From JALYLC01 sp035696365 (lineage in GTDB: Bacteria; Actinomycetota; Thermoleophilia; Gaiellales; JALYLC01), in assembly GCA_035696365.1 (NCBI GenBank), contig DASRQS010000106.1, positions 1 through 13,624 on the forward strand: a stretch of DNA of 13,624 nucleotides. Direction: 5' to 3'. The first letter of the stretch is position 1, and each line of letters starts with the position of its first letter. The notes beneath the pieces are model-generated. The model saw nothing but the letters and a program-made list of their open reading frames with translations. It was not told where the DNA came from and did not search any database. Below, piece after piece: positions 1 to 6,940 of the stretch. The translations under genes and the position numbers were made by a program.

Positions 1-1167
1 GTCGCGCGGCACGTCGTAGACCGCGGGCGCCATCGAGCTGTGCTGGTTCGCCATGTACTCGGCGCACAGCGCCTGGTTGGCGAACGACATGTCCATGACG
101 GCGGCCGGGTGTCCCTCGGCGGCGGCCAGGTTGACGAGGCGGCCCTCGGCGATCAGGTAGATCGTGCGGCCGTCGGTGAGCGTGAAGCGCTCCACGTTGG
201 GCCGTGTCGGGGCGCGCTCGGCGGTCAGCGCCTCGAGCGCGGGGATGTCGATCTCGACATTGAAGTGCCCCGTGTTGGAGAGGATCGCACCGTCCTTCAT
301 GACCTCGATGTGCTCGCCGCGGATGACGTGCTTGTCACCCGTCGCCGTGCAGAAGATGTCGCCTTTCGGCGCCGCCTCGGCCATCGGCATGACGTCGAAG
401 CCGTCCATCGTCGCCTCGAGCGCGCGCAGCGGATCCACCTCGGTCACGATCACCCGCGCGCCCATGCCGCGTGCCCGGCTGGCCAGCCCGCGGCCGCACC
501 AGCCGTAGCCGCCCACCACGAACACGCGGCCTGCGAGCAGGACGTTGGTCGCCCGGATGATGCCGTCGAGCGTCGACTGCCCGGTGCCGTAGCGGTTGTC
601 GAAGAGGTGCTTGGTCTGCGCGTCGTTGACCGCGATCACGGGGAACGCGAGCCGCCCCTGGGCCTCGAGCGCGCGCAGCCGGATCACGCCGGTCGTCGTC
701 TCCTCGGAGGCGGCCATCATGTCGGCCAGCGCGTCGTCACGGGTCGAGTGCATGAGCCCGATCACGTCGGCGCCGTCGTCGATGCAGAAGTTCGGCTTCG
801 TGTCGATCGCGGCGTCGAGATGCCGGTAGTAGCCGTCGGCGTCGATTCCGCGAATCGCGAACACGCCGATGCCGTAGTGCACGACCATCGCCGCGGCGAC
901 CTCGTCCTGGGTCGAGAGCGGGTTCGATGCGCACAGCACGACGTCGGCGCCGGCCGCCTTGAGTGTCCGCATGAGGTTCGCTGTCTCGGTCGTGACGTGC
1001 TGGCACGACGCGATGCGCAGGCCGTCCAGCGGACGCTCCCGCTCGAAGCGGGCGCGAATCGCGGCCAGCACCGGCATCTGCCGATCGGCCCACTCGATCT
1101 TGCGACGGCCCGCGTCGGCGAGATCGAGCGACTTGATGTCGTGGGCAACGTAGCTCACGGATGTCAT
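1..1167 (-). CDS. ahcY: Adenosylhomocysteinase, short archaeal/Thermotoga-like form (3' end outside window)
   Basis: Cytosolic NAD-dependent enzyme that splits S-adenosylhomocysteine into adenosine and homocysteine, clearing the product of SAM-dependent methylation. 389 codons are visible and the C-terminus runs off the left edge. Seen: SNPLSTQDEVAAA (residues 81-93), DDGAD near 130-134, EETTTG (155-160), catalytic K186 and D190 in TKHLFDNRYGTGQS (185-198), the Rossmann glycines in VVGGYGWCGRG (217-227), and NTGHFNVEI (298-306) with H301. The NRYGTGQS loop and the lack of the roughly 40-residue insert of mycobacterial enzymes place it with short archaeal/Thermotoga-type proteins; some archaeal relatives prefer S-inosylhomocysteine, so the substrate is not certain. 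ATG start at 1165-1167 is backed by a strong AGGGGA Shine-Dalgarno 7 nt upstream. It follows the PGI/PMI gene after 134 nt, probably with its own promoter. Confidence 0.95.
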   Translation of the reverse strand, partial: MTSVSYVAHDIKSLDLADAGRRKIEWADRQMPVLAAIRARFERERPLDGLRIASCQHVTTETANLMRTLKAAGADVVLCASNPLSTQDEVAAAMVVHYGIGVFAIRGIDADGYYRHLDAAIDTKPNFCIDDGADVIGLMHSTRDDALADMMAASEETTTGVIRLRALEAQGRLAFPVIAVNDAQTKHLFDNRYGTGQSTLDGIIRATNVLLAGRVFVVGGYGWCGRGLASRARGMGARVIVTEVDPLRALEATMDGFDVMPMAEAAPKGDIFCTATGDKHVIRGEHIEVMKDGAILSNTGHFNVEIDIPALEALTAERAPTRPNVERFTLTDGRTIYLIAEGRLVNLAAAEGHPAAVMDMSFANQALCAEYMANQHSSMAPAVYDVPRD

Positions 1168-1174
1168 CCGGAAA

Positions 1175-1206
1175 TCCCCTCGTTTCGGTGGCGCCGGTGC
1201 AGTCTA
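1175..1206 (-). promoter_or_regulatory. ahcY -10 element and ribosome binding site
   Basis: On the minus strand TAGACT (1201-1206) fits the actinobacterial TANNNT -10. It would start transcription near 1194 and give a leader of about 27 nt carrying the Shine-Dalgarno AGGGGA (1175-1180), 7 nt before the ATG. No convincing -35 is visible. The leader is too short for a SAH or SAM riboswitch unless transcription begins further upstream. Confidence 0.5.
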
Positions 1207-1230
1207 GCCCGGTGGTGGCGTCGGGCCGTT

Positions 1231-1269
1231 CGTGCCAAGTGGCACTCGCCGCGTGTGCCACTTGGCACG
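1231..1269. repeat. Perfect 15-bp inverted repeat upstream of ahcY
   Basis: Arms CGTGCCAAGTGGCAC (1231-1245) and GTGCCACTTGGCACG (1255-1269) are exact reverse complements separated by 9 nt. Each arm is itself a dyad, GTGCCA-N2-TGGCAC, so the site can be read as one long hairpin or as two tandem operator-like dyads with centres 23 bp apart. It lies between the PGI/PMI stop and the proposed ahcY -10. No T-tract follows it in either direction, so a classical Rho-independent terminator is not supported. A role as an operator for ahcY or as a 3'-end hairpin for the upstream mRNA is inference. Confidence 0.75.
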
Positions 1270-1301
1270 GCGCGCCGTGGCAGCGGCGCGTGCCAGCCGG
1301 C

Positions 1302-2315
1302 TTACTTCGCGGCTGCCAGCGCCTGCTTGAGCTCGCCGATGCGGTCGATCTCGAAGGGGTCGACGCCGGCCGCCCGCGCCGTGTGGACAGAGGTGTGGTC
1401 AAGCAGCGACAGCAGCCAGAACGTTCGCCCCGCGCGCGTCTGGCCCTCGCCCGTGAGCACGCGGTGGAGCGTCGCGTCGTCGTCGATCAAGCGCGGGGTG
1501 GTCGCGATCGTGGCCCGGATCGTCACGGGATCGTCCGGGTCGGAGAGGTGGATGGCCGCGTGGCGCCCGCCCGTCCGGCGAGCTCCCGCCCAGCCGACGA
1601 TCTCGTTGTGGTCGGCCTCGGGCAACTCGGCGAACGCCGCGACGGATTTCGCGTTCTCGTTGAGCTGGCTCTTGAAGCGACGTGCGACTGCGGCCAGGGG
1701 CCCGTAGCCGTAGACCCAGGTGGTGGTCGTCGCGAGCGCCTCGCCGAGCGCGCTCGCGAGACTGCCGCCGCGATCTGCTGCCACGGCGTCGCAGGCGTGC
1801 GCCGCTGCGCGGATGTCCCCAGCGGCCGAGGGGATCGCGGCCACGTGCTCCAGCGCGGCCGCCAGGGCTCCGAAGAGCGTGCCAAGCGCTGCGCGCGGAG
1901 GCAGTCCCCCGGGCACTCGCACGACCTGCCCGCCGGCCTCGCTGACGATCCGTTCGAGCGGCCCGCCCGAGGTGATGGCGATGATGCCGGCGCCGGATCG
2001 CACCGCGGCGCGCGCGGCCGCGAGCGTCTCGCCGGTCGCGCCACTGTAGGAGACCGGCAGCACCAGATCGCCCTCCCCGACCCAGCCGGGCAGCGTGTCC
2101 GCACGGTTCACGAAGGTGGGCGTGCGGGAGGAGTCGCGCCAGAGCGCCTCCGCCAGGCTGCCGCCGATGGCCGAGCCGCCGAGTGCGCTGATCGTCGCCG
2201 TCGCAGGCGGCTCTGGCCGAGCGCCCTCGAAGGCGGCCTGGCCGATGGCATAGCCCTCGCGCAGCTGTGACCCGAGCTGGCCGACCAGCCCGAACATCTC
2301 CTCGTAGCGGCTCAT
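1302..2315 (-). CDS. Bifunctional phosphoglucose/phosphomannose isomerase
   Basis: 337-aa cytosolic sugar-phosphate isomerase that interconverts glucose-6-P or mannose-6-P with fructose-6-P, linking glycolysis to GDP-mannose synthesis. Two SIS folds are visible: GGSAIGG (46-52) and the phosphate-binding SYSGATGET (89-97), then RAALG (141-145), RRFKSQLNENAK (212-223) and LPEADHNEIVGW (231-242). R141, E220, H236 and K330 match the catalytic Arg, Glu, His and Lys of crenarchaeal PGI/PMI, and the 16-residue Glu-to-His spacing agrees. Length is typical of the family. The ATG overlaps the stop of the upstream nucleotidyltransferase (ATGA), so translation is probably coupled. Ends in TAA. It supplies mannose-6-P for the activated-sugar genes beside it; phosphomannomutase is not in the window. 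Confidence 0.93.
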   Translation of the reverse strand: MSRYEEMFGLVGQLGSQLREGYAIGQAAFEGARPEPPATATISALGGSAIGGSLAEALWRDSSRTPTFVNRADTLPGWVGEGDLVLPVSYSGATGETLAAARAAVRSGAGIIAITSGGPLERIVSEAGGQVVRVPGGLPPRAALGTLFGALAAALEHVAAIPSAAGDIRAAAHACDAVAADRGGSLASALGEALATTTTWVYGYGPLAAVARRFKSQLNENAKSVAAFAELPEADHNEIVGWAGARRTGGRHAAIHLSDPDDPVTIRATIATTPRLIDDDATLHRVLTGEGQTRAGRTFWLLSLLDHTSVHTARAAGVDPFEIDRIGELKQALAAAK

Positions 2316-3415
2316 CTGCCTCCCTCGGCTTCCACGCGAGCGCCCTCCGGGAACACTCGCTCACCCGCGGGGACGGTGGCCCCGGCAGGGATCGAGACGC
2401 CCGGCCCGACGACGGCTCCCGACGCGATGCGAGCGCCTGCGCCGATCTGCGCGCGCGGGCCGATCACGGCGTCCTCGATGATCGCCGCCTCCCCCACCTG
2501 CGCCCGTTCCTGCACGACCGAGCCGCGCAGATCGGCGCGCGCGCCGATCTGCGCGTCGGCGGCGACCGAGCTGCCGGCTCCGACCAGCGCGCCGGCCTCG
2601 ATCGTCGCGCCGGCGGCGATCTGGCAGGGTGATTCGACCACGGCTTCGGGCGAGACGGTCGCGCCCTCGTCGATCCAGCTCCCCTCGACCACCAGGCCCG
2701 GGAGCCCCGAGCGAATTCGCCCGTAGAGCAGGTCGTGGTGGGCCGCGATGTAGCTCTCCGGCGTGCCCACATCCGACCAGTAGCCGGTCTGTGCCAGGGC
2801 GCACAGCCCGGCGCCGACGAGCGCGGGGAACGTCTCGCGCTCGATCGAGACCGCGCGACCGTCCTCGACCAGGTCGAGGACGCCCGGCTCGAGCACATAG
2901 GCTCCCGCGTTGATGAGGTCGGTGTCGATCTCGGCGGGGTCGGGTTTCTCGAGGAAGCCGAGCACGAGGCCGTCGGCGCCGGTGCGCACGAGGCCGTAGC
3001 GGCTCGGGTCGGCAACGGGTGTGAGCGCGATCGTTGCGACGGCGCCGTGCGCGCGATGGGCGGCGACGAGGTCGGCCAGCGGCGCATCGGCAAGGATGTC
3101 GCCGTTGAGCGCGAGGAACGTCTCGGAGACCCGGCCGCGCGCAGCGTGCCGGATGCCGCCCGCCGTCCCCATCGGGCGCGGCTCCACCACGTACTCGAGC
3201 TCGAGGCCCAGCTCGCGCTGCCCGAAACAGGCCTGGATCGGGTCGGGCAGGTAGCCGCAGCCGAAGATCACGCGCGTCACGCCCGCCTCGGCGAGCCGCT
3301 CCAGCACGTAGGTCAGCAGCGGCCGGCCCAGCAGCGGCAGGACCGGCTTGGGCCGCTCCAGGGTCAGCGGCCGAAGCCGCGTGCCCTCCCCTCCGACGAG
3401 CACCACCGCATCCAC
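2312..3415 (-). CDS. Mannose-1-phosphate guanylyltransferase-like nucleotidyltransferase with left-handed beta-helix
   Basis: 367-aa sugar-1-phosphate nucleotidyltransferase, most like GDP-mannose pyrophosphorylase of the GMPPB type, making GDP-mannose from GTP and mannose-1-P. The N-terminal Rossmann-like domain shows GGEGTRLRPLT (8-18), KP (23-24), MGTAGGIRHA (82-91), NGD (104-106), FLEKP (154-158), NAGAYVLEP (169-177) and YWSDVGTPESYIAAH (212-226). Residues about 245-355 are hexapeptide repeats (QIGAGA and similar) forming a left-handed beta-helix. Glucose-1-P uridylyl- or thymidylyltransferase activity is the alternative; the VSIERETFPAL segment and the PGI/PMI next door favour mannose. 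The start is GTG, fixed by the need for the N-terminal VVLVGGEGTR strand; there is no Shine-Dalgarno, but a TAGAGT lies 6 nt upstream. It follows ugd by 28 nt. A 32-bp perfect DNA palindrome lies inside the helix-coding part. Confidence 0.88.
   Translation of the reverse strand: MDAVVLVGGEGTRLRPLTLERPKPVLPLLGRPLLTYVLERLAEAGVTRVIFGCGYLPDPIQACFGQRELGLELEYVVEPRPMGTAGGIRHAARGRVSETFLALNGDILADAPLADLVAAHRAHGAVATIALTPVADPSRYGLVRTGADGLVLGFLEKPDPAEIDTDLINAGAYVLEPGVLDLVEDGRAVSIERETFPALVGAGLCALAQTGYWSDVGTPESYIAAHHDLLYGRIRSGLPGLVVEGSWIDEGATVSPEAVVESPCQIAAGATIEAGALVGAGSSVAADAQIGARADLRGSVVQERAQVGEAAIIEDAVIGPRAQIGAGARIASGAVVGPGVSIPAGATVPAGERVFPEGARVEAEGGR
2524..2555. repeat. 32-bp perfect palindrome inside the nucleotidyltransferase gene
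   Basis: The 16-nt arm CGCGCAGATCGGCGCG (2524-2539) is followed with no spacer by its exact reverse complement (2540-2555). The stretch encodes the AQIGARADLR part of the beta-helix. A 15-nt piece of the right arm, GCGCCGATCTGCGCG, also occurs at 2439-2453, so repeated hexapeptide coding (QIG plus Ala/Arg) probably helped generate it. It may simply be a by-product of repetitive, GC-rich coding, or it may fold in the mRNA or as a DNA cruciform. Confidence 0.85.
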
Positions 3416-3427
3416 GGCGTGACTCTA
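3413..3427 (-). promoter_or_regulatory. Candidate leaderless promoter of the nucleotidyltransferase gene
   Basis: Minus-strand TAGAGT (3422-3427), then the 6-nt spacer CACGCC, then the GTG start (3413-3415). This spacing puts transcription start on the G of GTG. There is no Shine-Dalgarno, which agrees with a leaderless mRNA. No -35 is evident, and the site sits in the 28-nt gap after ugd, so read-through from upstream is also expected. Confidence 0.45.
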
Positions 3428-3443
3428 GCCGTGCCGGGGGTGT

Positions 3444-4742
3444 CTACTCGCCACGACCAACGCCCTCGTAGGCGAAGCCTGCGGCGCGCACGGCATCCGG
3501 GTCGAGCTGGTTCCGGCCGTCGATCACGAGCGGGGTGCGCATGACGGTGAGCAGCGAGCCGTCGCGGAAGGGGGCGGCGAACTCGGGCCACTCCGTCACG
3601 ATCACGACCGCGTCGGCGCCCTCGGCAGCCGCCAGCGCGCTCTCGGCCAGCTGGATCCCGCGCGGCAGGAGCGCCGCCGCCTGCACGTGCGACACGACCG
3701 GGTCGTAGCCGGACACCTCGGCGCCCTCGGCGATCAGGCGCGCCGCCAGCACGACGCTCGAGGCCTCGCGCATGTCGTCGGTGTCGGGCTTGAAGGCGAG
3801 GCCCCAGAGTGCGATGCGGCGGTCGCGCAGCGATCCCAGATGGCGCTTGAGCTTGGCGACCGCGCGGCGCTTCTGCAGCTCGTTGACCTCGATCACGGCG
3901 CTCAGGAGCTGGAAGTGGTAGCCGCTGTTGCCCGCCAGCTGCTTGAGCGCGGCCACGTCCTTCGGGAAGCAGGAGCCGCCGAAGCCCAGGCCGGGCCGCA
4001 GGAAGCTCGACCCGATGCGCGCGTCCAGCCCCATGCCGCGCGCCACCTGGTCGACGTTCGCGCCGACCTCCTCGCAGACGTTCGCGATCTCGTTGATGAA
4101 CGAGATCTTGGTCGCAAGGAAGGCGTTCGAGGCGTGCTTGATCATCTCCGCCGAGGTGACGTCGGTGATCAGCTCGGCGCCGCCGAAGCCCCGATACAGA
4201 GCGGCAATGCGCTCCCCGACGGCCTGATCGTCCGCGCCCACGACCACCCTGTCGGGCCGCTGGAAGTCCTTGATGGCGCTCCCCTCGCGCAGGAACTCGG
4301 GATTCGAGGCGTAGGCCACGCCGAGCAGGCCGCGCTCGTCGAGCGCGCGGCGCAGTCGCGCTCCGGTGCCAGGCGGGACGGTCGACTTCATCACGAGCAC
4401 TGCATTCGCCGTGCCCGCGGGGATGGCCTCGATGACCGACTCGACCCGGCTGAGATCGGCATCGCCCGAGGCGCTCGGCGGCGTGTCGACGCACACGAAC
4501 GCGATGTCGGCCCGCTCGAACAGCTCCGCGGCGGAGGAGGTGAACAGCAGGCGCTCGCGGGCGTCCGCCAGTGCCTGATCCATCCCGGGCTCGTGGATGG
4601 GCGCCTCGCCGGCGCGCAGTCGCACGAGCTTCGCTTCGTCGATGTCGAGACAGGCGACCTCGTAGCCGGCCTGTGCGAAGCAGGCCGCCGTCACGAGGCC
4701 GACGTACCCCACGCCGATGACGCCGAGCCGCTCCGTGCTCAC
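3444..4742 (-). CDS. ugd: UDP-glucose 6-dehydrogenase
   Basis: 432-aa cytosolic enzyme that oxidises UDP-glucose to UDP-glucuronate with two NAD+, supplying uronic acid for surface polysaccharide. The N-terminal NAD domain begins LGVIGVGYVGLV (6-17, GxGYVG). Also seen are VDTPPS (85-90), KSTVPPGT (119-126), NPEFLREGSAI (147-157), the central helix EMIKHASNAFLATKISFINE (199-218) with K202 and N206, and the catalytic loop GFGGSCFPKD (253-262) with C258 and D262. The C-terminal UDP-binding domain carries LWGLAFKPDTDDMREASS. Length is normal. GDP-mannose or UDP-ManNAc dehydrogenases share this fold, but the loop and context favour UDP-glucose. GTG start at 4740-4742, preceded by a G-rich stretch (GGGGCGGG). 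It lies 22 nt after the LCP gene and 28 nt before the nucleotidyltransferase. Confidence 0.94.
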   Translation of the reverse strand: MSTERLGVIGVGYVGLVTAACFAQAGYEVACLDIDEAKLVRLRAGEAPIHEPGMDQALADARERLLFTSSAAELFERADIAFVCVDTPPSASGDADLSRVESVIEAIPAGTANAVLVMKSTVPPGTGARLRRALDERGLLGVAYASNPEFLREGSAIKDFQRPDRVVVGADDQAVGERIAALYRGFGGAELITDVTSAEMIKHASNAFLATKISFINEIANVCEEVGANVDQVARGMGLDARIGSSFLRPGLGFGGSCFPKDVAALKQLAGNSGYHFQLLSAVIEVNELQKRRAVAKLKRHLGSLRDRRIALWGLAFKPDTDDMREASSVVLAARLIAEGAEVSGYDPVVSHVQAAALLPRGIQLAESALAAAEGADAVVIVTEWPEFAAPFRDGSLLTVMRTPLVIDGRNQLDPDAVRAAGFAYEGVGRGE

Positions 4743-4764
4743 ACTGCCCGCCCCGTGCCGAGGA

Positions 4765-6729
4765 TCAGGCCGGCGCCCGGCGCGCCGGGACGAGGCTTCG
4801 CGCGATCGCGATCATGGTCTCGGCCGAGAGCTTGTCGTCGAGCGAGTTGTCGATCCAGACGACGACGCCACCGGCGGCCTTGCACTGGTCGCCTCCGTAG
4901 AAGACGGCGATGCGGTGGATCGCCGCGCCGTTCGTGTAGACCCGCACCTGGTGCTTGTCCCAGCAGACCTGGCGCGTGGGCTGCTCGAGGATCGGCGCGT
5001 CCGTCCAGGTCGTGTAGCGCAGGCCCCAGGCATGCGAGGAGTCGTAGGCCGTGCGCGCGTCGACGGCCAGCGCCTTGCCGTGCTTGCCCAGCGGGTAGAC
5101 GCGGAAGGCATTGGAGCTGGTCTCGATGGCCTCGCCGTAGGTGGAGCCGAGCGGCACCCTGGTCGGGTAGAGGAGCTGGTAGCCGACCTTCTTCTGGAGC
5201 AGGAAGAAGTCGCCCGGATCCGATGCCGCCGCGGACTGCACGAGCGGCCGTTCGGGTGGCGGGGCTGCCTGCTTGGCGGCCACGGTCGGGGGTGGCGTGA
5301 CGCCCGAGAAGGCGCTGCCGATCGCCACGACGACGTCGGCACCCAGCCCGAAGTCGCTCATGGCGGCGGGCAGCCGCACCGAGGCCGTGGTGTCGCCGAG
5401 CGAGCGGCGCAGCTTCTCGGCCGAGAGATGCGCGCGGGTGGTCGTGTAGTAGATGTGCGTCGAGAAGAGGTTGGTCTGCGGCAGCGTGCCGCCGACGCTC
5501 GTGTGCGGCCAGCCGGCTTGCTGGAGCTCGATCTTGGCCTGGGTCGCGACGCTCTGCACGCCCGAGCCGTTGACGGTGACGACGCGCAGCCTGGCCGGCG
5601 GGATCGGCTTCGGGCCCTTGAGCTTCTTCTTGGCCGGCTTCTTGGCGCCGCCCACGACCGTGCCGCCGATGCGGCTTGCGACGGACTGCGCGACGGCCGG
5701 ATTGGGGTTCTTGAACTCCGCGACCGCGGCGTCGATGGTCGACTGCGTGACCGTGACGACGGAGGCGCCGTTGATCATGGGCGTCGCGCCGGTCAGCCGT
5801 ACCTGCACCATGTTCCCGCGCGGGATCTCGGCCAGTAGCTTGACGTAGCTCAGGATCGTCTTCGGCCCCACCGACTGGCCCTTCGCCGAACCGCGTACCT
5901 TGAGGTCGTTGGGCAGCGAGTCGAGCAGGTCGAAGAGGTTCGTGCCGGCCGACCACACGTCCAGGCGGCGCTTGAACTCGCGCACGAAGGCCTGCTGGCG
6001 CGCCGTGCGGATGAAGTCGGAGTCCAGGTGGCGGTAGCGGACGTACTGCAGCGCCTGGAAGCCCGAGAGCTTCTGATACCCCGGCTGCAGGTCGATCGCG
6101 GCGTAGTTGCCCGCGCTGTTGTTGGCGTGGTAATAGCGCCTGTCGACGTCGATGTAGACGCCGTGGAACGTGTCCACCGTCTTGCGGAAGAGATGGAAGT
6201 TGACCGGCACGTAGTAGTTGATGCGCACGCCCAGCACCTGGCTGACGGTCTGGATCGCGAGCGGCGCGCCGCCGTAGGCGTAGGCGTCGTTGATCTTGCG
6301 CATGCCCATGCCCGGCACGTTCACGTACATGTCGCGCGGCAGGGACAGCAGCGAGAGGATCTTCGTCTTCGGGTCGACCCGGATCAGCATGAGCGTGTCC
6401 GAGTGGCCGCGTGCGCTGCCAGTGCCGTAGCGCTTGTCATAGCCGAGCACGAGCGCGACAGCCGGCTGCGTGGCCGCGTCGACGAGCGGCGCAAGCTGCT
6501 GATCGGCCGCCTTCAGGTTCGGGTCGTTGGTCGTGGTGATGCGCTCGAGCCGGTTCCAGACGTAGTAGGCGACCGCTCCGCCGACTGTCACGCCACTCAT
6601 CAGCACCACCGCGAGCGTCCAGCGCAGGATGCGCCAGAACGTCCAGCGCTTGTGCGGCCGCCGGGCCGTGTAGACGTTGATCTCCGACGGCGGGCGGAAC
6701 ATGCCGCCGCCAAGCGTCCCCGTACTCAC
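4765..6729 (-). CDS. LCP (LytR-CpsA-Psr) family cell-wall glycan transferase with LytR_C and an extra C-terminal domain
   Basis: 654-aa membrane-anchored protein. LCP enzymes move polyprenyl-linked glycans (teichoic acid, arabinogalactan, capsule) onto peptidoglycan outside the membrane. Layout: short cytoplasmic N-terminus, one transmembrane helix (about 33-57), LCP domain (about 90-255) with HSDTLMLIRVD (109-119), SLPRDMYVNVPG (129-140), KINDAYAYGG (145-154) and the RYRHLDSDFIRTARQQ block (231-246); D111, R132, D133 and the arginines of the last block fit the lipid-phosphate pocket. A Lys/Pro-rich linker (about 362-379) leads to a LytR_C domain (about 380-472), a Pro-rich linker, then about 150 residues (505-650) I do not recognise, containing C589 and C616. 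GTG start, with Shine-Dalgarno GAGGG 6 nt upstream; an internal ATG at residue 10 is possible. First gene of the sugar cluster. Confidence 0.92.
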   Translation of the reverse strand: MSTGTLGGGMFRPPSEINVYTARRPHKRWTFWRILRWTLAVVLMSGVTVGGAVAYYVWNRLERITTTNDPNLKAADQQLAPLVDAATQPAVALVLGYDKRYGTGSARGHSDTLMLIRVDPKTKILSLLSLPRDMYVNVPGMGMRKINDAYAYGGAPLAIQTVSQVLGVRINYYVPVNFHLFRKTVDTFHGVYIDVDRRYYHANNSAGNYAAIDLQPGYQKLSGFQALQYVRYRHLDSDFIRTARQQAFVREFKRRLDVWSAGTNLFDLLDSLPNDLKVRGSAKGQSVGPKTILSYVKLLAEIPRGNMVQVRLTGATPMINGASVVTVTQSTIDAAVAEFKNPNPAVAQSVASRIGGTVVGGAKKPAKKKLKGPKPIPPARLRVVTVNGSGVQSVATQAKIELQQAGWPHTSVGGTLPQTNLFSTHIYYTTTRAHLSAEKLRRSLGDTTASVRLPAAMSDFGLGADVVVAIGSAFSGVTPPPTVAAKQAAPPPERPLVQSAAASDPGDFFLLQKKVGYQLLYPTRVPLGSTYGEAIETSSNAFRVYPLGKHGKALAVDARTAYDSSHAWGLRYTTWTDAPILEQPTRQVCWDKHQVRVYTNGAAIHRIAVFYGGDQCKAAGGVVVWIDNSLDDKLSAETMIAIARSLVPARRAPA

Positions 6730-6836
6730 GCGCAGCCCTCGGCGGGCCGTCGCAGGTGCGTGACGGCGTGCGGGTGCTGGAGCTCTCGGAGACGGGAATG
6801 CACCATGCGGGGCGCAGGTCGAGGTGCGACGCGCGG

Positions 6837-6850
6837 CTTGCGCAAGTCTA
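6837..6850 (-). promoter_or_regulatory. Candidate LCP-gene promoter overlapped by palindrome CTTGCGCAAG
   Basis: Minus-strand TAGACT (6845-6850) is a good TANNNT -10 for the LCP gene and would give a 5' leader of about 110 nt. The perfect 10-bp palindrome CTTGCGCAAG (6837-6846) covers the presumed start site and touches the -10, a position typical of a repressor operator. No -35 is obvious. The rest of the divergent region (6730-6940) holds a GC-only palindrome CCCCCGGGGG (6876-6885), and I could not assign a promoter for the rightward gene. Confidence 0.45.
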
Positions 6851-6940
6851 GAGCATCATCCGGCCGCGCCCGACGCCCCCGGGGGGCCAGGCATGTCACG
6901 CTGAGGGCATCCGCTGCGCTCTCCACCCCAGCCCACCCAC

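Noticed and set aside
1231..1280. Sigma-54 (TGGCAC-N5-TTGC) promoter in the inverted repeat
   Set aside because: TGGCAC is present in both directions but no TTGC follows at the required spacing, and sigma-54 is generally absent from actinobacteria.
1168..1301. SAH or SAM riboswitch ahead of ahcY
   Set aside because: I could not find the conserved SAH or SAM-II/IV core sequences, and the likely promoter leaves a leader of about 27 nt only.
40..1707. A 555-codon plus-strand open frame, and others such as 3687-5300 plus and 9135-11333 plus
   Set aside because: They run antisense to ahcY, PGI/PMI, ugd/LCP and atpD, whose family motifs are unmistakable. The frames are low-complexity Arg/Ala/Gly/His sequence without domains, as expected for antisense frames in GC-rich DNA.
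6875..6887. GCCCCCGGGGGGC palindrome as terminator or operator
   Set aside because: A GC homopolymer pairing with no loop and no T-tract, expected by chance at this base composition.
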